Shown: one piece after another, positions 18,441-26,827 of the stretch
How positions within the stretch are numbered: the first letter of the stretch is position 1
Layout: each line of letters opens with the position of its first letter
Assembly (NCBI GenBank): GCA_964352475.1
Contig: CAYGSL010000003.1
Location: forward strand, 62,001 to 126,000
Origin: JAUIET01 sp964352475
Lineage (GTDB): Bacteria > Pseudomonadota > Gammaproteobacteria > Pseudomonadales > JAUIET01
Direction: 5' to 3'
Length of the DNA stretch: 64,000 nt
The notes under the pieces: model-generated
Database searches by the model: none
Told to the model about the DNA's origin: nothing
What the model saw: the letters and a program-made list of their open reading frames with translations, nothing else
Made by a program: the position numbers and the translations under genes

Positions 18441-19270
18441 AGTGACCAGCCAACGCTAAGCAAGCACAGCGCAAAAATAGGTGCCGCCGCGGTCCAGCCG
18501 TCCATACGATCCAGCACGCCGCCATGGCCGGGCAATATTTGGCTGCTGTCTTTAATACCGCTATGGCGCTTCAACATACTTTCCAACAAATCACCCAGCA
18601 CTGAACTAAGTGCGACGATCAAGCTGATTGCCATCCACTGAATGGCACCAACAGGTACTGCTACCACCGCAAAGACAATCAAGGCCAGCAGCATAGCAGC
18701 ACTGATCCCGCCGATCAGTCCTGCCCAGGATTTGCCAGGGCTTACTCTGGGCGCCATCTTCTTAACACCCCAGGTCTTACCCGCAAAATAAGCGCCAACA
18801 TCAGCCGCAGCGACCAGTGCCACCAGGTATAACACCAGCCAAATATACGGACCTGCCACGCGCATGTAGACGAAAGCGAGTAATGCGGGCAGCAACACTA
18901 GCAAGCCCATAATTGATCTTATGACTGCGTGCTGCCACAAACTGGAACTTGCCGGATAACTCTGCACCCACAGTAAGGCCAGGGCCCACCACACTCCTGC
19001 TACCATGAACAGCATCTGTAAAACTGCTGTATTTGCGGCGTCGGGCAGACCACTCCAGGCGAGCAGAGCGATGGCAAGCACACCGTGCACAACAACATAT
19101 GCACCACGCCCTACACCGCTCTGAAAACCGGCTAGTTGCGACCATTCCCAGGCCGCGATGGAAAAAACGACGATGGCAAGCAAAGTGAAACCGGTTTCAG
19201 GCAACAGTAGAACAGCTCCACCCAGGAAGACCAATAGCAGCAATGCGGTCACTATCCTTTGCCTGAGCAT
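18437..19270 (-). CDS. cdsA: Phosphatidate cytidylyltransferase
   Basis: Makes CDP-diacylglycerol from phosphatidic acid and CTP, the branch point of phospholipid synthesis, in the inner membrane. 277 residues with about seven to eight hydrophobic segments. The C-terminal CDS signature is clear: MAPRVSPGKSWAG, then SVLGDLLESMLKR and SSQILPGHGGVLDRMDG. The start overlaps the uppS stop by one base (TGATG) and the stop overlaps dxr by four. Confidence 0.96.
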   Translation of the reverse strand: MLRQRIVTALLLLVFLGGAVLLLPETGFTLLAIVVFSIAAWEWSQLAGFQSGVGRGAYVVVHGVLAIALLAWSGLPDAANTAVLQMLFMVAGVWWALALLWVQSYPASSSLWQHAVIRSIMGLLVLLPALLAFVYMRVAGPYIWLVLYLVALVAAADVGAYFAGKTWGVKKMAPRVSPGKSWAGLIGGISAAMLLALIVFAVVAVPVGAIQWMAISLIVALSSVLGDLLESMLKRHSGIKDSSQILPGHGGVLDRMDGWTAAAPIFALCLLSVGWSL

Positions 19271-20001
19271 CAGGAAGCACTCGCCGCAGAAACTTGATCA
19301 GCTGATTTACCAAATCGGCGCTGTCGATTGGAAAAATCTTCCAACGCGGCATTGAAGTCATCACGACCAAAGTCTGGCCAGAACTGCTCGCAAAAATAAA
19401 GTTCAGCGTAAGCAAACTGCCACAATAAAAAATTACTGATTCTATGGTCGCCGCCTGTTCGTATGCATAGATCTGGCGCCGGCAGATCGCTAAGAGAAAT
19501 GTAACGGGCTAGTTCCTGTTCGTTAACGGCATCAATTGCCAACTCTCCGGCTAGCACTTTGCCGGCAATGCGCTGCGCGGCCTGCGCGATATCCCACTGG
19601 CCTCCATAGTCCGCTGCAATAACCAGAGTGCGCTCTGCATTCGCCGCAGTTTTTCGCTCTGCGTGATCAATCAGTTTGAGCAGTTCAAGACTAAATCGCT
19701 GACGTGAGCCTATAACACGCAGGCGCACACCCTTCTCGTTGATCTCATCAACTTCGTTCTGCAAATAGGTTTTAAAAAGACGCATCAAGGCGTCTACTTC
19801 TTTCGAGGGTCGTTGCCAATTCTCACTGCTGAACGCAAACAGTGTCAGCACTTCCACACCGTGTTCTTCGCATGATTTCAGAATAGTCCGAATCTGCTCC
19901 ACGCCTGCTTTGTGGCCACTGGCACCGGGCAAGGAACGCTTTTTAGCCCATCGGTTATTGCCATCCATAATAATGGCAACATGGCGCGGTACGGCGGTCA
20001 T
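19270..20001 (-). CDS. uppS: (2E,6E)-farnesyl-diphosphate-specific undecaprenyl diphosphate synthase
   Basis: Cis-prenyltransferase that adds eight isopentenyl units to farnesyl diphosphate, giving the C55 lipid carrier for peptidoglycan and O-antigen. 243 residues: HVAIIMDGNNRWAKKR with the catalytic Asp, the SGHKAG segment, FAFSSENWQRP, and DLCIRTGGDHRISNFLLWQ near the C-terminus. Lies 20 bases downstream of frr and overlaps cdsA by one base, part of the pyrH-frr-uppS-cdsA-dxr string. Confidence 0.97.
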   Translation of the reverse strand: MTAVPRHVAIIMDGNNRWAKKRSLPGASGHKAGVEQIRTILKSCEEHGVEVLTLFAFSSENWQRPSKEVDALMRLFKTYLQNEVDEINEKGVRLRVIGSRQRFSLELLKLIDHAERKTAANAERTLVIAADYGGQWDIAQAAQRIAGKVLAGELAIDAVNEQELARYISLSDLPAPDLCIRTGGDHRISNFLLWQFAYAELYFCEQFWPDFGRDDFNAALEDFSNRQRRFGKSADQVSAASAS

Positions 20002-20021
20002 AGGCGCAGCAATATCGGCTG

Positions 20022-20579
20022 TTAGATTTCGCTTAGATCGGCTTCTTTCACTTGTAACAGCGCGTCGATCTCGGCAATTTTTGCATCGGTTAATTTTTGC
20101 ATCATTTCTTGCGCACGACGCTCTTCGTCTTCACTGATGTCTTTGTCTTTCAGCAGCTCTTTAAAATCGCTCATCCCGTCGCGACGAATGTTACGTATTG
20201 ATACGCGAGAATTCTCCGCTTCCGCCCTGGCCTGCTTGACGTAGCCTTTGCGAGTTTCCTCGGTCAGCGGCGGCATGGGTATACGTATTACCGTACCAGC
20301 AGTCGATGGGTTTAAGCCGAGGTCGGACTTCATGATCGCCTTTTCCACTTCCGGTACCATGGACTTCTCCCATGGTGTAACGCTTAGGGTACGGGCATCT
20401 TCAATATTGATGTTAGCCACCTGGTTAAGCGGCGTGGTGTTGCCGTAATACTCAACACTTAGTCCTTCTAACAAACTAGGGTGCGCTCGCCCGGTACGAA
20501 TTCGATTAAATGCACTTTGCAATGCTTCGATGGTTTTACCCATCCGCTGCCCGGCGTCTTCAAGGATATCGTCGATCAT
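20022..20579 (-). CDS. frr: Ribosome recycling factor
   Basis: With EF-G and IF-3, splits post-termination ribosomes. 185 residues, exactly the common length. Starts MIDDILEDAGQRMGKTIE, contains the RIRTGRAHPSLL block and ends in a long helical bundle (GMSDFKELLKDKDISEDEE). Follows pyrH after 20 bases. Confidence 0.97.
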   Translation of the reverse strand: MIDDILEDAGQRMGKTIEALQSAFNRIRTGRAHPSLLEGLSVEYYGNTTPLNQVANINIEDARTLSVTPWEKSMVPEVEKAIMKSDLGLNPSTAGTVIRIPMPPLTEETRKGYVKQARAEAENSRVSIRNIRRDGMSDFKELLKDKDISEDEERRAQEMMQKLTDAKIAEIDALLQVKEADLSEI

Positions 20580-20599
20580 TGTGAACTCCCGTGTGGTAT

Positions 20600-21340
20600 T
20601 TAGGCGACAGAATCGATAAGAGTGCCCTCAGGAGCACCCATCGCAATGTTAAGTAAGGCACCAGCTTTATCCATCTTGAATACCCGCAAAGGCATACCAT
20701 GGTCCTGGCACAGACAAATCGCAGTCAAATCCATTACTCCGAGTTTCTTTGCCAGAACTTCGTCATAACTCAGATGCTGGTACAAAGTAGCTGTTGGGTC
20801 TTTAACCGGGTCTGCTGAATAAACACCTTCTACTTTGGTGGCTTTCAAAACCAACTCAGCTTCAACCTCAATACCGCGCAAACAGGCCGCCGAGTCGGTG
20901 GTAAAGAATGGATTGCCGGTTCCGGCTGAAAAAATGACGACGTTGCCCATTTCCAGAAAACGCATCGCATGACGGCGGTCGTAATGATCGACCACACCAC
21001 TCATTGGTATGGCCGACATGATGCGACTGGCAATGTTCGCCCGCTCAAGAGCATCGCGCATCGCAAGCCCGTTCATTACTGTGGCGAGCATACCCATGTG
21101 GTCGCCTGTAACACGATCGAGACCGGCGGCACTAAGTGCGGCACCTCGAAACAAGTTCCCACCGCCAATAACCAGGCCTACCTGTACGCCCAGATCTACC
21201 AGCTTGCCGATTTCAGCAGCCATTTGGTCTAGCACTTTAGGATCGATACCAAAGCTCTCATCGCCCATCAGTGCTTCGCCGCTAAGCTTGAGCAAAATAC
21301 GCTTAAAGCGGGGTGTTGGGCCTGACTGGGTTACTGACAT
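20600..21340 (-). CDS. pyrH: UMP kinase
   Basis: Phosphorylates UMP to UDP; the bacterial hexameric type of the amino acid kinase superfamily. 246 residues. KRILLKLSGEALMG at the N-terminus (phosphate binding), VIGGGNLFRG, DHMGMLATVMNGLAM, and FSAGTGNPFFTTDSAA. Lies 31 bases downstream of tsf, the conserved rpsB-tsf-pyrH-frr order. Confidence 0.97.
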   Translation of the reverse strand: MSVTQSGPTPRFKRILLKLSGEALMGDESFGIDPKVLDQMAAEIGKLVDLGVQVGLVIGGGNLFRGAALSAAGLDRVTGDHMGMLATVMNGLAMRDALERANIASRIMSAIPMSGVVDHYDRRHAMRFLEMGNVVIFSAGTGNPFFTTDSAACLRGIEVEAELVLKATKVEGVYSADPVKDPTATLYQHLSYDEVLAKKLGVMDLTAICLCQDHGMPLRVFKMDKAGALLNIAMGAPEGTLIDSVA

Positions 21341-21371
21341 TGTCTCTCCTTTTGCAGGCCGTGGGTGTTGC

Positions 21372-22238
21372 TTACTGATTCAGCTGCTCGGCAACCTCAG
21401 CGGCAAAATCGACTTGCTTCTTCTCAATGCCTTCACCCACTTCATAGCGAACGAAGGACAGAATTGTCGCACCACCTTTGCTTGCCAAAGCACCCACTTT
21501 AACGTCGGGGTCTTTCACAAACGCCTGCTCGCTGAGGCTAATTTCAGCCAGAAATTTACGAATGCGTCCTTCAACCATTTTCTCAATGATCTCGGCCGGT
21601 TTTCCACTGTCTGCGGCCTGCGCTGCAAATATTTCACGTTCTTTTGCAACTACATCTGCCGGCACGTCATCTGGTGACACAAACTGGCTGTTCATTGCCG
21701 CAACATGCATTGCAATGTCTTTGGCCAGGTCCACGTCGCCGCCACTGAGCTGAACCAATACGCCTATGCGCTTATTGCCATGCACATAGCTGCCAATAAC
21801 GCCGTCATTGGCACTCATCTGCTCGATTCTACGAACAGATATATTTTCGCCAATTTTTTGAACCAGGGCTTCGCGCTTGGCCTCGAGGCCAGCCTCCATC
21901 AAGGCCTCCACGCTGTCTGCTTTCGCTTCTGCTGCCGCCGCTGATACTTCATCAACAAACGCCAGGAAATTATCGTCGCGGGCAACAAAGTCAGTTTCAC
22001 TGTTCACTTCCAGCATTGTTGCATTCTGATTGCTGTCATCCACCCGAATGGCAACCACTCCATCTGCCGCAGTGCGGCCGGCTTTCTTGGCCGCTTTCAT
22101 GCCGCTGCTTTTACGCATATTTTCAATGGCGGTTTCCATGTTGCCATCAGCTTCAGTCAGCGCCTTCTTGCAATCCATCATTGGCAAGCCGGTGCGCTCA
22201 CGAAGTTCTTTAACCATTGCTGCAGTAACTGCACCCAT
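21372..22238 (-). CDS. tsf: Elongation factor Ts
   Basis: Nucleotide exchange factor for EF-Tu. 288 residues: the UBA-like N-terminal domain MVKELRERTGLPMMDCKKAL, the core TDFVARDDNFLAFV signature, the coiled-coil hairpin and a C-terminal module. Cotranscribed with rpsB across an 83-base gap that holds two GC-rich hairpins. Length and motifs are ordinary. Confidence 0.97.
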   Translation of the reverse strand: MGAVTAAMVKELRERTGLPMMDCKKALTEADGNMETAIENMRKSSGMKAAKKAGRTAADGVVAIRVDDSNQNATMLEVNSETDFVARDDNFLAFVDEVSAAAAEAKADSVEALMEAGLEAKREALVQKIGENISVRRIEQMSANDGVIGSYVHGNKRIGVLVQLSGGDVDLAKDIAMHVAAMNSQFVSPDDVPADVVAKEREIFAAQAADSGKPAEIIEKMVEGRIRKFLAEISLSEQAFVKDPDVKVGALASKGGATILSFVRYEVGEGIEKKQVDFAAEVAEQLNQ

Positions 22239-22260
22239 GACTATTCTCCAAAGTGTTTTG

Positions 22261-22306
22261 GCCCCAGACGGGGCAATATTAGCTGGTTCGCGGCCCGCAG
22301 GCCGCG
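22261..22306 (-). promoter_or_regulatory. Two tandem hairpins between rpsB and tsf
   Basis: Reading in transcript direction, CGCGGCC/GGCCGCG (positions 22289-22306, 7-bp stem, 4-base loop) is followed by GCCCC/GGGGC (22261-22274, 5-bp stem, 4-base loop). No U-run follows, so neither looks like a full terminator. A partial terminator or mRNA-processing role, lowering tsf relative to rpsB, is inference; comparable intercistronic structures are known in this operon. Confidence 0.5.
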
Positions 22307-22321
22307 CGGTTGCCGGGCTTA

Positions 22322-23083
22322 CTACTCGGCTGCACCTTCTTCCGGTTCACTACTTTCGCCTTCTACTTCGACAAACTCGTCTTTTGCCTGCACTCCGCTA
22401 GCGTCAGTTTTGCCTTCTGCTACCGCATCGGCCATTGCAGACACAAACAGTTTCACCGAGCGTATGGCGTCGTCATTGCCAGGAATCACGTAATCGACTC
22501 CATCTGGGTTGCTGTTGGTGTCAACAACACCAATCACCGGTATGCCGAGTTTATTAGCTTCAGTAATCGCAATGCGCTCGTAATCAACGTCGATCACGAA
22601 TAAGGCATCAGGCAGACCGCCCATATCCTTAATACCACCGATGCTGCGCTCAAGCTTTTCCTTCGCGCGGCTGCGCATCAGCGCTTCTTTCTTGGTTAGC
22701 TTGGCGAAAGTACCGTCTTTCTCCTCAGCTTCCAGTTCACGATAACGCTTGATAGACGCGCGGATCGTTTTGTAGTTGGTCAACATACCACCCAACCAGC
22801 GATGGCTGACGTAAGGCATGCCTACACGCTCAGCTTGCTCTTTAATAACTTTGCTGGCCGCACGCTTGGTACCTACAAACAACACTTTATTGTTGTTTTT
22901 AGCTAACTCGCGAACGTGATCAAGCGCCGAATTGGCGGCAGGAACAGTGTATTCTAGATTGATGATATGGATTTTGTTGCGGGCTCCAAAGATGTATTGC
23001 TCCATCTTGGGATTCCAATAGCGGGTCTGATGGCCAAAATGCACACCAGCCGCCAACATTTCACGCATGGTGATGCCGGACAT
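22322..23083 (-). CDS. rpsB: 30S ribosomal protein S2
   Basis: Ribosomal protein of the small-subunit head-body junction. The frame is open 16 codons upstream, but the ATG at 23083 gives MSGITMREMLAAGVHFGHQ, the true S2 N-terminus, with AAGG before it. 253 residues with the S2 signatures GVHFGHQTRYWNPKM and PDALFVIDVDYERIAI, and an acidic C-terminal tail. First gene of the long minus-strand block; its 5' leader carries an S2-type regulatory motif. Confidence 0.97.
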   Translation of the reverse strand: MSGITMREMLAAGVHFGHQTRYWNPKMEQYIFGARNKIHIINLEYTVPAANSALDHVRELAKNNNKVLFVGTKRAASKVIKEQAERVGMPYVSHRWLGGMLTNYKTIRASIKRYRELEAEEKDGTFAKLTKKEALMRSRAKEKLERSIGGIKDMGGLPDALFVIDVDYERIAITEANKLGIPVIGVVDTNSNPDGVDYVIPGNDDAIRSVKLFVSAMADAVAEGKTDASGVQAKDEFVEVEGESSEPEEGAAE

Positions 23084-23095
23084 AGTAATTACCTT

Positions 23096-23118
23096 GTATG
23101 GGTTAAGCCTCCACATAC
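23096..23118 (-). promoter_or_regulatory. Candidate S2 autoregulatory leader element
   Basis: In transcript direction GTATG, a bulged T, GG, an eight-base loop, CC and CATAC can pair, ending 12 bases before the rpsB start codon. The loop region reads TGGAGGCTTAACC, resembling the conserved GTGGAGG..TAACC part of proteobacterial rpsB leaders that S2 uses to repress its own operon. A second hairpin, GGCTTATAAAAGCC (around 23228-23241), lies near the predicted 5' end. The similarity is from memory of the family; repression here is inference. Confidence 0.5.
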
Positions 23119-23247
23119 CCCATGTTTCCACCCTTATCAGCTAACGCCGTAAAGAGCACCCAGAACCATGTGCCGGTATGTGTGTGTTTTAGTGGCAGAT
23201 ATCGAATAATCGACCCGCCTGTTATCGGCTTTTATAAGCCGGCGCGC

Positions 23248-23276
23248 TTTATACCATAGAGCGCGACGAACATAAA
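23248..23276 (-). promoter_or_regulatory. Promoter of the rpsB-tsf operon
   Basis: On the minus strand, -35 TTTATG (23271-23276), a 17-base spacer, and an extended -10 TGG-TATAAA (23248-23253). The following bases are GCGCGCC, a GC-rich discriminator typical of stringently controlled ribosomal promoters. Transcription would start near 23241, leaving a leader of about 155 bases. Confidence 0.55.
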
Positions 23277-23317
23277 GCAAACTGATCTCCAGACCGGCAA
23301 TATTAGTGATTTACAGG

Positions 23318-23323
23318 TATAAT
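23318..23323 (+). promoter_or_regulatory. -10 element upstream of map
   Basis: Perfect TATAAT 56 bases before the map ATG, in the rpsB/map divergent region. No good -35 hexamer is found at 16-18 bases, so activator help or a weak promoter is likely. It should drive map-glnD-dapC. Confidence 0.45.
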
Positions 23324-23378
23324 CGCCGGTTTAGCCTACGCTTTTGATAGAAAGCAGCCGTAAAACACTGTAACCACG

Positions 23379-24158
23379 ATGAATGCACAAGCCAAAACTC
23401 CTGATGAAATAGACAAAATGCGGGTAGCCGGGCGTCTTGCTGCCGAAGTATTGGAAATGATTGGCGAGCACGTTGTGCCTGGAGTGACAACAGGAGAACT
23501 GGACAAAGTATGTCACGATCATATTGTTGAGCAACAAAATGCCATTCCTGCCTGTCTGAATTACAAAGGCTTCCCGAAATCCATTTGTACGTCGGTCAAC
23601 CAGGTAGTGTGTCATGGCATTCCAAGTGACAGCAAAACACTGAAGAATGGCGATATTATCAATATTGACGTTACAGTCATCAAAGACGGCTACCACGGTG
23701 ATACCAGTAAGATGTTTGTGGTTGGCAAAGCCGCCCCGCACGCCGACAGGCTGATTAATGTCACCCAGGAAAGCCTCTACAAAGCTATTGAAATCGTCCG
23801 TCCAGGCACCCGCCTGGGCGACATTGGCCATGTGATTCAGACCTATGCCGAAAGCAATTATTACTCCGTTGTTCGTGAGTACTGCGGGCACGGCATTGGC
23901 CGGGTATTCCATGAAGAGCCGCAAGTGTTGCACTACGGCCGCGCCGGAACCGGACTTGAGTTAAAAGAAGGCATGACCTTTACCATTGAGCCCATGCTCA
24001 ACGCTGGCAAACGTCATACCAAGCTTTCCAAGAAAGACGGCTGGACAGTTGAAACAAGAGACGGCCGATTATCTGCGCAGTGGGAACACACAATCGCCGT
24101 TACTGCCAGCGGATGCGAAGTGCTCACCGCCCGCAGTGAGGAACCGTTCGCTGGATGA
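23379..24158 (+). CDS. map: Methionine aminopeptidase type I
   Basis: Removes the initiator methionine from nascent proteins. 259 residues. The five metal ligands of the pita-bread fold are visible in INIDVTVIKDGYHGDTSKMF (two Asp), GHGIGRVFHEEP (His), FTIEPML (Glu) and AQWEHTIAV (Glu). No N-terminal zinc-finger extension, so type Ia. Divergent from rpsB and overlapping glnD by four bases, a conserved arrangement in gammaproteobacteria. Confidence 0.97.
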   Translation: MNAQAKTPDEIDKMRVAGRLAAEVLEMIGEHVVPGVTTGELDKVCHDHIVEQQNAIPACLNYKGFPKSICTSVNQVVCHGIPSDSKTLKNGDIINIDVTVIKDGYHGDTSKMFVVGKAAPHADRLINVTQESLYKAIEIVRPGTRLGDIGHVIQTYAESNYYSVVREYCGHGIGRVFHEEPQVLHYGRAGTGLELKEGMTFTIEPMLNAGKRHTKLSKKDGWTVETRDGRLSAQWEHTIAVTASGCEVLTARSEEPFAG

Positions 24159-26827
24159 ATGCTATAGCGCGAGCGCTGGACAACTGCCGCTCGCTGCACA
24201 CTTCACGTAATATCGCCGATTACAAGCAGGCAATCGCCGCGCATCGCGCTGCCGCCGATGCCGCTTTCAGGGACCATGCCAACGTTAGAGACCTGATTAC
24301 CGCGCGGGCAGACTTGATAGATATCGTACTCACAGCAGCGTGGCAACAATTTGTGCCGGCGCAACAGCAATACGCCTGCCTGGTAGCCGTAGGCGGGTAC
24401 GGGCGCGGTGAACTTCATCCGCATTCTGACATCGATATATTAGTGCTTCTTCAGCGCGCCAACGACATTCCCGCCGATTACGACATCAGCGGATTTGTCA
24501 CTTTTCTCTGGGACATTGGCCTCAACGTGGGTCATAGCGTGCGTTCCATTCAGCAATGCCGCAGTGCCGCCAGGCAAGACATTACCATTGTCACCAACTT
24601 GATGGAGTCTCGGGTAATTTGTGGCGAACCGCGCGTGTATGCGGCAATGCGCAAACGCGTTGGGCCGGACAAGATTTGGCCGGACCGCGATTTTTTCCGG
24701 GCGAAATGGGCAGAACAGCGTGACCGACATGAGCAATTTACCAACAAGGAATACAACCTTGAACCGAACATTAAGAGTTCGCCCGGTGGTTTGCGCGATA
24801 TTCAGACCATAGGCTGGATTACCAAGCGTCATTTTGCCGCCGACGACATCAGCATGTTGGTTGGGCGCGGCGTGCTCACCGATAGCGAATTTGAGCAATT
24901 GCGCGCTGGCGAAACCTTTCTTTGGCGAATACGTTACGGCTTGCATATGCTCAGTGCGCGCCCGGAAGACAGGCTGTTGTTTGATCATCAGCGCGAATTG
25001 GCCGTTATTTTTGGTTACCAGGACGACGACAACGCGCTAGCGGTTGAAAACCTGATGCAGGAGTATTATCGCTGGGCGATGACCTTGCACAGTCTTAACG
25101 ATATGCTGATTCAGTTTTTCGATGACGCGATTATTCGTGCCTGCGAGGCCGAGACCATTCGCGAAATCAATACTCGTTTTCGTGTTAGAAATGGATACAT
25201 AGAAGTTTGCAATCAAAAAGTATTCGAGAAAAAGCCCTCTGCATTAATTGAGATATTTCAGATTCTTGCGCGGCGTGAATCGATTCACGGTGTGCATGCC
25301 AACACCCAACGACTTATTCGTCAAAGCCTGCACCTGATCGACGACGATTTTCGCGCAGACCCGAAAATACAAAAACGCTTCATCGATTTATTGCGCTCCA
25401 AAAACAAGTTAGCTCGTCAGCTCAGACGCATGAATCGCTATGGCGTTCTCGGCCGCTACATTCCTGAGTTCGGCGCCATTGTAGGGAAAATGCAGCACGA
25501 TCTTTTTCACGTGTATACGGTTGATGCCCACACCATGGAGCTGATTCGATTTCTCAGGCGTTTTTGGTACGAAGAGGAATCACGCACATTTCCGGTTGCT
25601 GCGCAAATCGTCAAGAAGCTTCCGAAAGTAGAATTAATTTATATCGCGGCCCTGTTTCATGATATTGCCAAAGGTCGCGGTGGCGACCACTCCACCTTAG
25701 GCGCACAGGACGCACGCAAGTTCTGTCAATTGTTTCGCTTCAGCGAGGAAGATACACATCTGGTCTCCTGGCTAGTGCAGCAACATTTGTTAATGTCAGC
25801 CGTAGCGCAACGACAAGATTTGCAAGACCCGAAAGTGATTCATAAGTTTGCCAGCGAAGTGGGCAGCCAGAATGCACTGGATTACTTGTACGCACTTACC
25901 GTAGCAGACATTAATGCAACGAATCCTACGCTATGGAATTCCTGGCGCGCCTCATTGATGCAGCAACTGTATTTTGAAACCAAACGCGCTCTCCGGCGCG
26001 GCCTGGACCAGCCAGCTGATCGCCAGTCGGTAAAAGATCGCACGCAGGAGGCGGCACTTGCCAAGCTGGCGACCAAGGGCATTGGCCGGCAAGCAGCCTG
26101 GGATATCTGGGGCCAGTCCAATGATGAATATTTTCTGCGTGAACAGGCTAACGATATTGTCTGGCATGTTGAAGCCATCATCGCGCACGGCGACTCTACA
26201 GAACCATTAATTGCGATAAAAGAATCTGCCAGCACTCTTGAGCAAGGCGGCGGCACACAGATATTTATCTATACACGTGACGAAGATTTGTTGTTTGCGG
26301 TGATTACCACGGCGCTTGAAATGCTGGAACTCAGTGTACAAGATGCCCGCATTTTCACCTCCAGCAAAAACTACAGCCTGGATACCTTCGTGGTTCTGGA
26401 TGAGTTTGGTAATGCCCTTGGGGATGATAGCGAACACACTGAGCAGATCCGTAGTACATTGAGAGAGATGCTGCGCGATGCGGCAAGCTACCCGGAAGCT
26501 GTACGGCGCAGAACGCCCAGGCAAATGAAGCTGTTTGCGATACCAACCGTCGTGGAAATTGGGCTGGATGATGATCGCAAGCACACGGTTATTGAAGTGG
26601 TGACGGCAGACAGGCCCGGATTACTGGCGGTGTTGGGCAGAATTTTCTCCGAATTTGGTCTTAAGCTGGTATCCGCCAAAATCGCCACGCTGGGTGAGCG
26701 CGTAGAAGATATCTTCTATGTCACAGACCAAAACGACCAGGCCGTTTTCGATGCCGATACCTGCCATCAAATAAAACAGGCGATCAAAGACCAGTTAGAC
26801 GAAGTGGTGCGCAGCAGCAACCAATGA
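24155..26827 (+). CDS. glnD: [Protein-PII] uridylyltransferase / uridylyl-removing enzyme
   Basis: Glutamine sensor that uridylylates PII proteins when nitrogen is short and removes UMP when it is plentiful. 890 residues with all expected domains: nucleotidyltransferase (GGYGRGELHPHSDIDILVL near residue 80), the GlnD middle domain, an HD domain (ALFHDIAKGRGGDHS, near 505) and two C-terminal ACT domains (the last beginning IEVVTADRPGLLAVLG). Overlaps map and dapC by four bases each, so all three are probably coupled. An unusual tandem PII-like protein lies about 12 kb away in this window (39215-40477), but it lacks an obvious tyrosine-bearing T-loop signature. Confidence 0.97.
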   Translation: MNAIARALDNCRSLHTSRNIADYKQAIAAHRAAADAAFRDHANVRDLITARADLIDIVLTAAWQQFVPAQQQYACLVAVGGYGRGELHPHSDIDILVLLQRANDIPADYDISGFVTFLWDIGLNVGHSVRSIQQCRSAARQDITIVTNLMESRVICGEPRVYAAMRKRVGPDKIWPDRDFFRAKWAEQRDRHEQFTNKEYNLEPNIKSSPGGLRDIQTIGWITKRHFAADDISMLVGRGVLTDSEFEQLRAGETFLWRIRYGLHMLSARPEDRLLFDHQRELAVIFGYQDDDNALAVENLMQEYYRWAMTLHSLNDMLIQFFDDAIIRACEAETIREINTRFRVRNGYIEVCNQKVFEKKPSALIEIFQILARRESIHGVHANTQRLIRQSLHLIDDDFRADPKIQKRFIDLLRSKNKLARQLRRMNRYGVLGRYIPEFGAIVGKMQHDLFHVYTVDAHTMELIRFLRRFWYEEESRTFPVAAQIVKKLPKVELIYIAALFHDIAKGRGGDHSTLGAQDARKFCQLFRFSEEDTHLVSWLVQQHLLMSAVAQRQDLQDPKVIHKFASEVGSQNALDYLYALTVADINATNPTLWNSWRASLMQQLYFETKRALRRGLDQPADRQSVKDRTQEAALAKLATKGIGRQAAWDIWGQSNDEYFLREQANDIVWHVEAIIAHGDSTEPLIAIKESASTLEQGGGTQIFIYTRDEDLLFAVITTALEMLELSVQDARIFTSSKNYSLDTFVVLDEFGNALGDDSEHTEQIRSTLREMLRDAASYPEAVRRRTPRQMKLFAIPTVVEIGLDDDRKHTVIEVVTADRPGLLAVLGRIFSEFGLKLVSAKIATLGERVEDIFYVTDQNDQAVFDADTCHQIKQAIKDQLDEVVRSSNQ

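Noticed and set aside
21009..21677. A 222-codon frame antisense to pyrH and tsf
   Set aside because: Crosses two real genes and their gap; composition is that of shadow translation.
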